NCBI GenBank assembly: GCA_035691285.1
Contig: DASSJI010000039.1
Location: 1 to 30,549, forward strand
DNA: 30,549 bases
From: DATFEN01 sp035691285
GTDB lineage: Bacteria; Acidobacteriota; Vicinamibacteria; Fen-336
Direction of reading: 5' to 3'
Shown here: positions 15,482 to 22,298 of the stretch, in pieces
Layout of the letters: each line of letters begins with the position of its first letter
Position numbering within the stretch: the first letter of the stretch is position 1
Program-made: the position numbers and the translations under genes
The notes under the pieces: generated by a model
The model's database searches: none
Told to the model about the DNA's origin: nothing
What the model saw: only the letters and a program-made list of their open reading frames with translations

Positions 15482-15688
15482 AGCGAAGCGCCGGAGGGGT
15501 GGACCGCTCTGCCTCTGTTCCCTCACTCGGGCAGGCGACCCGGTATCCGAGCTTCTGGCCCGCCGCGACCTCTGCAGCCACCTCTCCGCGTGCCAGAAAG
15601 TCGTAAGGCAGCCGCCGACGAACGCCGTGGCACCGGCCAGGCAGAGGGCGACTAATCGGGCCGGGCTGAGGACGAGCGCGTCAGCCAC
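15455..15688 (-). CDS. Possible small single-span membrane protein
   Basis: This 77-residue frame has one hydrophobic segment (ARLVALCLAGATAFVGGCLTTF) followed by a basic, Ser/Arg-rich tail. The GTG start at 15688 overlaps the end of the UPF0175 gene by 8 nt, compatible with translational coupling. The 3' end overlaps the HIRAN gene end by 27 nt in convergent orientation. No family is recognised and the tail looks low-complexity, so it may not be real. If real, its position makes it a candidate partner (toxin or effector) for the UPF0175 proteins. The span 15482-15680 holds nothing else. Confidence 0.35.
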   Translation of the reverse strand: MADALVLSPARLVALCLAGATAFVGGCLTTFWHAERWLQRSRRARSSDTGSPARVREQRQSGPPLRRFALRREHAHG

Positions 15689-15935
15689 GCTGAGCGAAGC
15701 GGATCTTGTCGTCGAGGTCTTCGGCGCGGAGGTTGGACATCGCCACGTTGATCCGCCGCAAGGTCATCAAGAAGTCGACCCGCTTCATCCCGCAGAACTT
15801 CGCTGCCCGCCCGGAATAGAGCCGACCCAACTCGTAAAGCTTGCCGGCGAGGAGGATTGGAGCCTCGCGTTCAAACTCCTCGCGGCGCAGTCCGGTCTGC
15901 AGCAGCACGGCATCGTCGTAGCGGATCTCCAGCAC
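15681..15935 (-). CDS. UPF0175 family protein (putative antitoxin), downstream copy
   Basis: This 84-residue protein contains LLAGKLYELGRLYSGRAAKF and CGMKRVDFLMTLRRINVAMSN followed by an acidic LRAEDLDDKI. These are the helix-turn-helix-like core and acidic tail of UPF0175 proteins. The family is generally found beside PIN-domain (DUF3368) toxins and is thought to act as antitoxin or repressor. The GTG start at 15935 lies inside the 3' part of the upstream UPF0175 gene in another frame (65-nt overlap). No PIN-domain gene is next to it. Confidence 0.72.
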   Translation of the reverse strand: MLEIRYDDAVLLQTGLRREEFEREAPILLAGKLYELGRLYSGRAAKFCGMKRVDFLMTLRRINVAMSNLRAEDLDDKIRFAQRG

Positions 15936-16167
15936 GTGCGCCGGCTTCCCACTCCTCCGCGAGCATGTCGATGTACGCGATGCCGAGCCGGGAAGCGTGG
16001 CGGATGACGTCGAGGCGCGATATGCCCAGCAGGCCTGCCGACTTGCCGCTCGAAATCTTCTCGCGCCGGAAGAGGTCCATCACGAGCGCTTCGCGCACGG
16101 CCAGGTCCAAGGGCTTGTCCTGTTGCAGCAGTGCGGCCAGCTCGTCGTCCAGCGCCACGGTTCGCAT
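15871..16167 (-). CDS. UPF0175 family protein (putative antitoxin), upstream copy
   Basis: This 98-residue protein contains DLAVREALVMDLFRREKISS, GKSAGLLGISRLDVIRHASR and the acidic IAYIDMLAEEWEAG, a good match to the UPF0175 pattern. Family members usually end just after the EEWE segment. Here the frame continues about 22 residues (PLRRCRAAADRTAPRGV) through the start of the next UPF0175 gene, which suggests a lost stop or a small shift at the 3' end. The ATG at 16167 is preferred; in-frame sequence further upstream is basic and unlike the family. It is divergent from the helicase gene, with a large palindrome between them. Confidence 0.72.
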   Translation of the reverse strand: MRTVALDDELAALLQQDKPLDLAVREALVMDLFRREKISSGKSAGLLGISRLDVIRHASRLGIAYIDMLAEEWEAGARAGDPLRRCRAAADRTAPRGV

Positions 16168-16264
16168 GACAGCTACATCCAACCGCCGCCGACCGAGGCA
16201 GTCGCCAAGGCGTCCAGATCTGCCCCGCTCCCGGATAGGGCGGCTGGCGACCGAAGTGCACTCT

Positions 16265-16303
16265 ATTTCGCGTTGATTGCCTGGCAGGCAATCTACGCGA
16301 AAT
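16265..16303. promoter_or_regulatory. 39-nt near-perfect palindrome between divergent UPF0175 and helicase genes
   Basis: Two 19-nt arms (16265-16283 and 16285-16303) around a single G are complementary except for one T/T mismatch (16274 and 16294). The inner 19 nt (16275-16293) form a perfect palindrome: GATTGCCTG, a central G, CAGGCAATC. It sits 97 nt before the UPF0175 start and 71 nt before the helicase start. The symmetry and divergent position suggest a dimeric or tetrameric repressor operator, plausibly autoregulation by UPF0175. No poly-T follows, so it is not an obvious terminator. Confidence 0.7.
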
Positions 16304-16374
16304 GGAATGCAGTCAATTAAGGAGACCACCTCGCAGCTTCGCCGGAGCCTGGCTCTGCGCTACCCTCCCCATCC

Positions 16375-19300
16375 ATGCGCGAGGGCCTGTACGACTCCAT
16401 CCTCACCGCCCGCCTGCGCGCCCAGCTCGACGCTCTCACCGGCGTCACGAGCCAGACTCACGCCCTCGACGAACCCGACGCGCCGGCCCGCCTTGCGCGT
16501 TTCCTCGCCGAGGAGGTGCGCCGGCTCCTTGCGGACATGCACGGCGAGGAGCGCGTCGAGATGCAGGCTGCGCTCGTCAATGAACTGCTGGCCTTCCTAA
16601 AGCAGCGTAGCGATGCCGAGACCGCCGATTCGATCGCCTCGCCGGCCAAGGTCCTCCTCGCGATCCATCGGTCGCACGAGCCTCCGCCCAGACCGCTAAC
16701 GCCCCTGGCGACGTCCACGCTCCTGATCCGTCCGGGCAAGCCGGACCTGGGGCACGAGCTGACGGCGGAACTGGCCTCGGCCGATCGCGTTGACGCCCTC
16801 ATCAGCTTCGTCACCTGGAGCGGTTTTCGCCGACTACGCCGCACACTCGAAGCGCACGCTCTGGCCGGCCGTCAGTTGAGGCTGCTCACCACAACCTACA
16901 CCGGCGCGACCGAAGCTGCGGCGGTGCGCGCGCTCGTGCAGCTCCCCGGCGCCCAGGTCCGCGTCTCATTCGACGGCCGGCGCAGCCGCATCCACGCGAA
17001 GGCTTGGCTGTTCCACCGCGAGACGGGCTTCAGCTCGGTGTGGGTCGGCAGCGCCAACCTGTCCGCCTCCGCGCTGGCGGGAGGGCTGGAATGGACGATG
17101 AAGGTCAGCGAAGCGGACCTGCGCCACGTGGTGGAGTTGTTCCGCGGCTCGTTCGACAGCCTCTGGCTCGATCCCGAGTTCGAGCCGATCGATCCAGCGA
17201 ACGAGGAACAGTGGAAACGATTGGATCACGCGCTGCAGATGGCGCGCGGCGGGCCCGCGCCATCCGAGGATGTTCCCCTCCTATTCGATCTACGTCCCTA
17301 CCCCTTCCAGGAGGAAATCCTGGATCAGCTCCGTGAGGAGCGTGACGGCCGCGGACGCCTACGCAACCTAGTGGTCGCCGCCACGGGGACGGGCAAGACG
17401 ATGCTCGCTGGCTTCGACTACGAACGCCAGCCTGGCCGACCGACGCTGCTCTTCCTGGCCCATCGAGAGGAGCTCCTGCGGCAGGCGCGCACCGCGTTTC
17501 GCCACATCCTCCGTGACGGAAGCTTCGGCGAGCTTCTCACCGGCATCGAGAAGCCGGAGCGTGCAAGCCATCTCTTCGCGACCATCCAGAGCTTTGCCCG
17601 CAGCGACCTCGCCGAGCGCTTGGGTGTCGACCATTGGAAGTACGTCGTGATCGATGAGGCGCACCACGCGCCGGCCGATTCGTACCAACAGGTGCTCGGC
17701 CGCCTCCGGCCCGCCATTCTGCTTGGCCTCACCGCGACGCCCGAGCGCACCGATAACCAATCGCTCCTCCCCGATTTCGACGGGGTGATAGCGGCCGAGA
17801 TGCGCCTGTGGCACGCCCTGGAGAGGCAGCTCGTCGTTCCGTTCGAGTACTACGGCCTTGCCGACGAGACCGATTTCTCGACCATCGAGTGGCGACGGGG
17901 CGGGTACGACGCGGCGCAGCTCGACAACCTCCTCACCGGCAACGACAGGCGTGCGGAGCTGATCGCAGCCCAATTCCGGAAGTACCGAGGCGACTGGCGC
18001 GAGGCCCGCGCGCTCGCGTTCTGCGCCGGCGTCCGCCACGCCGAGTTCATGGCGACCAAGTTCAGCGGGTACGGTATCCCCGCGATGGTCGTCCACGGCG
18101 ACACGGCCCACGGCGAGCGTGTCGCGGCGACCGCGCGTCTGCGTGACCGTGAGGTGAACGTCCTCTTCACATGCGACCTGTTCAACGAGGGGATCGACCT
18201 TCCCTTCGTGGACACGCTGCTCTTTCTGCGACCCACGTCGAGCGCGACCGTCTTCCTCCAGCAGATGGGGCGCGGCTTACGGCTCAGCCCTGACAAGACG
18301 AGCTGTCTTATCCTCGATTTCGTGGGCCAGCATCGGCGGGAGTTCCGCTTCGACCACGTCCTGTCGGCCGTAACCGGCGCGCTGCGCGGGCGCTTGGCCC
18401 GAGAACTGGAAGCCGAGTTCCCAACGCTGCCCGCCGGCTGCGTGATTCAGCTCGATCGCGTGGCCAAGGAGCGGATCCTCGATTCACTCAGGCAGACGCT
18501 TGCCGGCGGCGAGCAGCGCCTGGCCGCCGAGCTTCGTGCCGCGGGTGAACTGAGCATCGCCGCATTCTTGGAGCAAAGCGGCCGCACACTCGAGCAGATC
18601 TACGACGCCGGCGGGATGACCCACCTGCGGCGAATGGCGGGCCAACTCCCACCCTGGGACGATAGGGCACTGAACCGCCGGTTCGCGCGCCTGTTGCACG
18701 TTGACGATCCCCTGCGGCTCGCCGCGTTGCGGAACCCGAGAGAGGCCGAACCGCTGCTGCAGCTCATGCTCGGGTATCAGCTCTTCCATGAGCCCGAGGA
18801 TCGGTTCGAACCAGCGGCATGGCTTGACCGCCTGGGCCCCGAGCTGTTGAAGGAGCTCGGCGAGCTGGCCGACGCACTCGGCCCACGCGCGCACCCAATC
18901 GTCAGCCCGCGCATCGTCCCGGAGTGGCCGATACACCTCCACCGCCGCTACGACCGCCGCGAGGTCCAGACTGCCTGCGGGGACATGACCCCGCAGCACA
19001 GACGGAGCCACCGTGAGGGCGTGCTCCGCCCTGGCGACCACAAGACCGAGCTGTTCTTCGTCACACTCGACAAGTCCGAAGGGGGATTCTCCCCCACCAC
19101 GAGCTACCGCGACTACGCAATGAGTCGTCACCACTTTCACTGGGAGAGCCAGAACACGGCTGCCGAGTACACCGCGGTGGGTCGCCGCTACATCGAGCAG
19201 CACGCCAACGGCTGGCGCTTCCTGCTGTTCGTGCGGGAGACCCGCAGGGATGCTTTCGCTGCCCTCGGTCCGGTCCGCTTCGTGAGCCACACCGGCGAGC

Positions 19301-19383
19301 GCCCGATGGGGATCACGTGGAGGCTCGAGGTGCCGATGCCAGCCGCCCTGTTCGAGAGATTCGCCGCGCTGCTCGCGGCATAG
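16375..19383 (+). CDS. PLD-like nuclease / SF2 DEAH helicase / DUF3427 protein
   Basis: This is a 1002-residue protein. About 120-270 is a phospholipase D-like domain with one HxK motif (IHAKAWLF, His207/Lys209) and a following GSANLSASAL. About 310-650 is a superfamily 2 helicase with Walker A ATGTGKT (336-342), DEAH (427-430), motif III LGLTATPERTD and motif VI QQMGRGLRL (629 onward). About 780-1002 matches the DUF3427-type C-terminal region. A single PLD motif implies dimerisation to build the active site. The architecture (ATP-driven translocase plus metal-independent nuclease) resembles restriction-like defence proteins. The ATG at 16375 starts the typical N-terminal helix REGLYDSILT; no strong ribosome-binding site precedes it. 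The gene ends 31 nt from the tRNA-Asn CCA, next to the island boundary. Confidence 0.85.
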   Translation: MREGLYDSILTARLRAQLDALTGVTSQTHALDEPDAPARLARFLAEEVRRLLADMHGEERVEMQAALVNELLAFLKQRSDAETADSIASPAKVLLAIHRSHEPPPRPLTPLATSTLLIRPGKPDLGHELTAELASADRVDALISFVTWSGFRRLRRTLEAHALAGRQLRLLTTTYTGATEAAAVRALVQLPGAQVRVSFDGRRSRIHAKAWLFHRETGFSSVWVGSANLSASALAGGLEWTMKVSEADLRHVVELFRGSFDSLWLDPEFEPIDPANEEQWKRLDHALQMARGGPAPSEDVPLLFDLRPYPFQEEILDQLREERDGRGRLRNLVVAATGTGKTMLAGFDYERQPGRPTLLFLAHREELLRQARTAFRHILRDGSFGELLTGIEKPERASHLFATIQSFARSDLAERLGVDHWKYVVIDEAHHAPADSYQQVLGRLRPAILLGLTATPERTDNQSLLPDFDGVIAAEMRLWHALERQLVVPFEYYGLADETDFSTIEWRRGGYDAAQLDNLLTGNDRRAELIAAQFRKYRGDWREARALAFCAGVRHAEFMATKFSGYGIPAMVVHGDTAHGERVAATARLRDREVNVLFTCDLFNEGIDLPFVDTLLFLRPTSSATVFLQQMGRGLRLSPDKTSCLILDFVGQHRREFRFDHVLSAVTGALRGRLARELEAEFPTLPAGCVIQLDRVAKERILDSLRQTLAGGEQRLAAELRAAGELSIAAFLEQSGRTLEQIYDAGGMTHLRRMAGQLPPWDDRALNRRFARLLHVDDPLRLAALRNPREAEPLLQLMLGYQLFHEPEDRFEPAAWLDRLGPELLKELGELADALGPRAHPIVSPRIVPEWPIHLHRRYDRREVQTACGDMTPQHRRSHREGVLRPGDHKTELFFVTLDKSEGGFSPTTSYRDYAMSRHHFHWESQNTAAEYTAVGRRYIEQHANGWRFLLFVRETRRDAFAALGPVRFVSHTGERPMGITWRLEVPMPAALFERFAALLAA

Positions 19384-19406
19384 GCGGCTATCGTGAGCGC
19401 ACCGAC

Positions 19407-19437
19407 AGTGGGGTTGGCTCCTCAGGTAGGATTCGAA
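19407..19437. repeat. tRNA-Asn 3' end, putative attachment-site copy (right)
   Basis: This is the partner of 13640-13670, 30 of 31 positions identical and in the same orientation. It lies within the intact tRNA gene and its 3' flank, so the tRNA remains functional after integration. Confidence 0.8.
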
Positions 19438-19489
19438 CCTACGACCCTCCGGTTAACAGCCGGATGCTCTACCGCTGAGCTACTGAGGA
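19415..19489 (-). tRNA. tRNA-Asn (GTT)
   Basis: The minus strand folds as a full 75-nt cloverleaf including an encoded CCA. The acceptor is TCCTCAG/CTGAGGA, the D stem GCTC/GAGC, and the anticodon stem TCCGG/CCGGA with loop CTGTTAA (anticodon GTT). The T stem is GTAGG/CCTAC with loop TTCGAAT, then discriminator G and CCA. The last part of the gene and its 3' flank are duplicated at 13640-13670, marking it as an integration site. Confidence 0.96.
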
Positions 19490-19562
19490 CCGGGTCGCGC
19501 GATGCGACAAACGGCAATTCTAGGAGCCGGTCCCGGGGCTGTCAAACGAGCGCCGCCATTCC

Positions 19563-19988
19563 TCACTCCGTCTCGGCCGGAGCGAAGAACACGAGTGTCG
19601 TGAGGTCTTCGCGGATGCTGTGGAAGCGGTGCTTCGCGTGCTTGGCGACGAAGACCACCGAGCCCGTCTCCACCGGGTAGTCCTGCCCGTCGACGGCCAG
19701 CACCGCGCGCCCGGCGGCGACGTAGTAGACCTCGTCCTGCTGGTGGGGCGACTGCTTGTCCTCCGCGCCGGCCTTCAGGTGGTAGACGCCCATGCTCAGG
19801 CTGTCGACCCGGAGGAACTCCAGCCACTCGCGCCCGCTCTTCTCGCGCTGCGCCGCGAGCGCCTTCAAGGAGAAGGCCTGGGCGGAGCCTCGGAAGGCGG
19901 AGCCGTCCGCCGAGCCGTTCGCCGCCGACCCGCCGCCTCCCGCCGCCGCTGCCGCGACGAGGCTCAGGATCCCCAGGCCGTTCTTCAT
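19563..19988 (-). CDS. Exported cupin-domain protein
   Basis: This 141-residue protein has a putative signal peptide (MKNGLGILSLVAAAAAGG) and a Gly/Ala/Ser-rich linker, then a single small cupin barrel. Cupin motif 1 is represented by SPHQQDEVYYVAAGRAVLAV and motif 2 by the TGSVVFVAKHAKHRFHSI segment. The histidines (HQQDE; KHAKHRFH) could bind a metal. The substrate is unknown. It starts 35 nt after the mglA stop on the same strand, so it is probably a third cistron of that operon. GGTGGAG precedes the ATG at 19988. Confidence 0.75.
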   Translation of the reverse strand: MKNGLGILSLVAAAAAGGGGSAANGSADGSAFRGSAQAFSLKALAAQREKSGREWLEFLRVDSLSMGVYHLKAGAEDKQSPHQQDEVYYVAAGRAVLAVDGQDYPVETGSVVFVAKHAKHRFHSIREDLTTLVFFAPAETE

Positions 19989-20023
19989 GGCTCCACCCCA
20001 GCTTCGCAGGGCCGCGCTGCCGT

Positions 20024-20617
20024 CTAGCCGGCCTTCGTCAGCTCCGAGAGCACGAGCTTCGCGACGCCCTTGAGCGTCTCGAAGACGCCGTTCCCCTTCA
20101 TGGCCACCGCCTCGAAGACCGGCTCGGCGGGGTTCTTCTGGAGGAGCTGGCGGACCATCTCGTCGGCCGGCACGACGTTCGGGAGGTCGCGCTTGTTGAG
20201 CTGCAGCACGTACGGGATCGTCTGCAGGTCGTAGCCCTGGCTCTTCAGGTTGACGACCAGGTTCTCCACCGCCTCGACGTTGGCGTCCATGCGCTCGACC
20301 TGGCTGTCCGCCACGAAGATCACGCCGTCGACGCCCTTCAGGATCAGCTTCCTCGAGGCGTCGTAGAAGACCTGTCCGGGAACCGTGTAGAGATGAAAGC
20401 GGGTCTTGAAGCCGCGCACCGTGCCGAGCTCGAGGGGCAGGAAGTCGAAGAACAGCGTGCGGTCCGTCTCGGTGGCCAGCGAGATCAGCTTGCCCTTGGC
20501 GTTCGGGTTCGTCCTTTCGTAGATCCACTGCAGGTTGGTCGTCTTTCCGCACAGGCCGGGGCCGTAGTAGACGATCTTGCAGTTGATCTCCCGGGAGGCG
20601 TAGTTGATGAAGGTCAT
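20024..20617 (-). CDS. mglA: MglA-type Ras-like small GTPase (cell polarity / gliding motility)
   Basis: This 197-residue protein has Walker A GPGLCGKTT (about 18-26), switch II YTVPGQVFYDASRK (Thr78, Gln82) and the guanine-specificity motif NKRD (141-144). Length, the PGQ switch and the Thr at 78 match MglA of Myxococcus. MglA-GTP sets the leading pole and drives type IV pili and gliding; in other phyla it may have a more general polarity role. It lies 15 nt downstream of the Roadblock gene, its expected GAP partner. Confidence 0.92.
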   Translation of the reverse strand: MTFINYASREINCKIVYYGPGLCGKTTNLQWIYERTNPNAKGKLISLATETDRTLFFDFLPLELGTVRGFKTRFHLYTVPGQVFYDASRKLILKGVDGVIFVADSQVERMDANVEAVENLVVNLKSQGYDLQTIPYVLQLNKRDLPNVVPADEMVRQLLQKNPAEPVFEAVAMKGNGVFETLKGVAKLVLSELTKAG

Positions 20618-20632
20618 CGCGCTTCCCGGCCT

Positions 20633-21133
20633 TTACTCGCTGAACAGGCTGTCGATGTCCTCGTCCGTGATCTCGGCGAAGGGGCTTTCGAAGGCCGCGC
20701 CGGCCTGCTGCTTCTCCTTCTCGACCTTCGCGATGATCCGGGCGAAGACGTCGTTGAGCTCCTGGGAGGCCTTCTTCACCCGCAGGCGCACGAGCCCAAG
20801 GGAGCTGCGCTCGTCGAAGATGACCACCAGGATGACGCGCTGCGCCACGATCGAGATGTGGATGTTGTCCTTCTCGCCCTCGTGGAAGAGGATGGAGAAC
20901 TCCTTCTCGCCGATGAGCTTGGCGAGCCCGTCGGTCGCGGCCACGTTTCCGGCCGTGAGGGACGCGAGGGAGGTGGTGTCGAGGTTCTCGATGTCGCCGT
21001 GGGCGGCGATCTGCTGCCCGTTCTTGTCGACGAGGAAGACGACCTTCGCGTTGGCGTCGACGCGGAGCTTCGAGATGATCTGTTTTATCTGGTTGAACTC
21101 CTCCTCGTACATCACGATGTCGGGGGCGGCCAT
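20633..21133 (-). CDS. mglB: MglB-type Roadblock/LC7 GTPase-activating protein
   Basis: This 166-residue Roadblock/LC7-domain protein contains the domain's strand-helix pattern (VVFLVDKNGQQIAAHGD, then SLASLTAGNVAATDGLAKLI, then ILVVIFDERSSLGLVRLRV). An acidic C-terminal extension ends in DEDIDSLFSE. MglB dimers stimulate GTP hydrolysis by MglA and mark the lagging pole. The gene order mglB-mglA and the 15-nt spacing match motile relatives. A strong AGGAGG ribosome-binding site precedes the ATG and a well-formed promoter lies about 45 nt upstream. Confidence 0.9.
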   Translation of the reverse strand: MAAPDIVMYEEEFNQIKQIISKLRVDANAKVVFLVDKNGQQIAAHGDIENLDTTSLASLTAGNVAATDGLAKLIGEKEFSILFHEGEKDNIHISIVAQRVILVVIFDERSSLGLVRLRVKKASQELNDVFARIIAKVEKEKQQAGAAFESPFAEITDEDIDSLFSE

Positions 21134-21175
21134 TCGTCCTCCTACTGAAGCTCCTGGTCTGCCGAGGAACGGTGT

Positions 21176-21204
21176 TTTATAGCGTGCCGTCCAGCCGTTT
21201 GCAA
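21176..21204 (-). promoter_or_regulatory. Sigma70-type promoter of the mglB-mglA-cupin operon
   Basis: On the minus strand, TTGCAA (21204-21199) and TATAAA (21181-21176) are separated by 17 nt. Each box matches the housekeeping consensus at 4-5 of 6 positions. The predicted start is about 35 nt before the mglB ATG, with its AGGAGG site in the leader. Confidence 0.65.
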
Positions 21205-21230
21205 GGAAACGACTTAGCCGAGCCGCGCGC

Positions 21231-22298
21231 TCACGAGCAGTCCCCGGTCAGCGACTCGATCCACGCCTCCACGAGCGCCAGGCCCTCCTCGTCCCGCAGG
21301 TTGCGGCCCAGCTCCGGCATCATCACGTCCGGCTCCCGCGACGCCATCCGGTAGAAGAGGATCGACGCCGCCGGGCGGCCCGGGACCACGTCGTGGTCGA
21401 GCCCGCCGGACCCGCGGCCGGCAGCGACCGGCCGTTTGCACAGGCCGAGGCCCACCCCCTCGGGCTCCTCGAAGCGCAGCGAGAGCCCCGAGCTGGCTGC
21501 CGGCCCGTCCGGGGCGTGGCAGTGGGCGCACTGCACGTCGAGATAGGCGCGCGCGCGGGCGGCCTCGGGCGACCGACCCGGGATCGACCACGTCGGCATG
21601 GACGCGGGCACCCCGCGAAGAAGTCCCAGTCGCTGCCAGCGCGCGTACTCGCCACCGAGCTGGCGCGCCGTGGGCCCGAGCGGCCGCAGCCGCCGCTCAC
21701 GTCCTTCGATCCGGACGTGGCAGCCGGCGCACTGGTCGGTGCTCGGCACGACGTACACGAAGCGCTCCCGCTCGCCGGCGGGCCCTTGCCACGCGTAGCG
21801 CCGCTCCTCGCCCGCCACGCGGAGCCTGGCCTCGGTCTGGGCCTCGTCCCACACGTAGGGCAGCGCCACCCAGCCCGAGCTTGCGAGCACGAGGAGGCGC
21901 GTCTCGACCAGGAGGCGCGTCTCCGGCGTGCCCTCGAGCCCGCCGCGGCCGCCGGCCACCCCGGAACGGACCTCGCCCGGCTCGGCGCCGCGTTCGTAGT
22001 AGAAGGTCTTGCTGAACACGGTCCCCACCGGGAACTCGAAGGGCCCGGCGTCCCGGTATTCGGCCGCTGTGCCTTCCGGCATCCAGACGCTGCGGTGCTT
22101 GCTGGCGTGGTCGGAGAAGAGCGGCACGCTGACGTCGTAGGTCACGACGCGGTCGTTCGGAAGGAGCGCCGCGGGCCGACCCGCGAAGAGCCGCCATTCG
22201 CTGAGCCGCTCGGGATATGGCGCCTCGACCCGAGGGGCAACCGCACGCGGTCCGCAGCCCAGGAGGGCCAGCGCGGCGAGGGCGGCGCCGCGCTTCAC
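21231..22298 (-). CDS. SO2930-family dihaem c-type cytochrome lipoprotein
   Basis: This 355-residue protein has a lipoprotein signal (LALLGC, Cys15) and two CxxCH haem sites, CAGCH (190-194) and CAHCH (257-261). Conserved stretches are VPLFSDHASKHRSVWMPEGT and VFSKTFYYE. It fits the SO2930-type dihaem cytochrome family, whose genes pair with a beta-helix protein gene as here. It probably transfers electrons in the periplasm; the partner is unknown. GTG start, with a 4-nt overlap with the beta-helix gene. An 18-nt tandem repeat at 21892-21927 encodes a duplicated ETRLLV. Confidence 0.85.
   Translation of the reverse strand: MKRGAALAALALLGCGPRAVAPRVEAPYPERLSEWRLFAGRPAALLPNDRVVTYDVSVPLFSDHASKHRSVWMPEGTAAEYRDAGPFEFPVGTVFSKTFYYERGAEPGEVRSGVAGGRGGLEGTPETRLLVETRLLVLASSGWVALPYVWDEAQTEARLRVAGEERRYAWQGPAGERERFVYVVPSTDQCAGCHVRIEGRERRLRPLGPTARQLGGEYARWQRLGLLRGVPASMPTWSIPGRSPEAARARAYLDVQCAHCHAPDGPAASSGLSLRFEEPEGVGLGLCKRPVAAGRGSGGLDHDVVPGRPAASILFYRMASREPDVMMPELGRNLRDEEGLALVEAWIESLTGDCS

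Larger units (their letters stand above)
13640..19437. mobile_element. Putative 5.8-kb mini genomic island at tRNA-Asn (no integrase)
   Basis: The segment is bounded by the 31-nt tRNA-Asn-derived direct repeat. It carries only accessory-type genes: a HipA-like kinase, a HipA-N/HIRAN protein, two UPF0175 proteins, a possible small membrane protein and a PLD/helicase/DUF3427 protein. By eye its codon third positions are less G/C-saturated than those of flanking genes. No integrase, excisionase or transposase reading frame is visible, so it would have to be moved by an enzyme supplied in trans, or has lost its integrase. It is probably a small defence or toxin-antitoxin island. The boundary repeat is seen directly; mobility is inferred. 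Confidence 0.68.
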
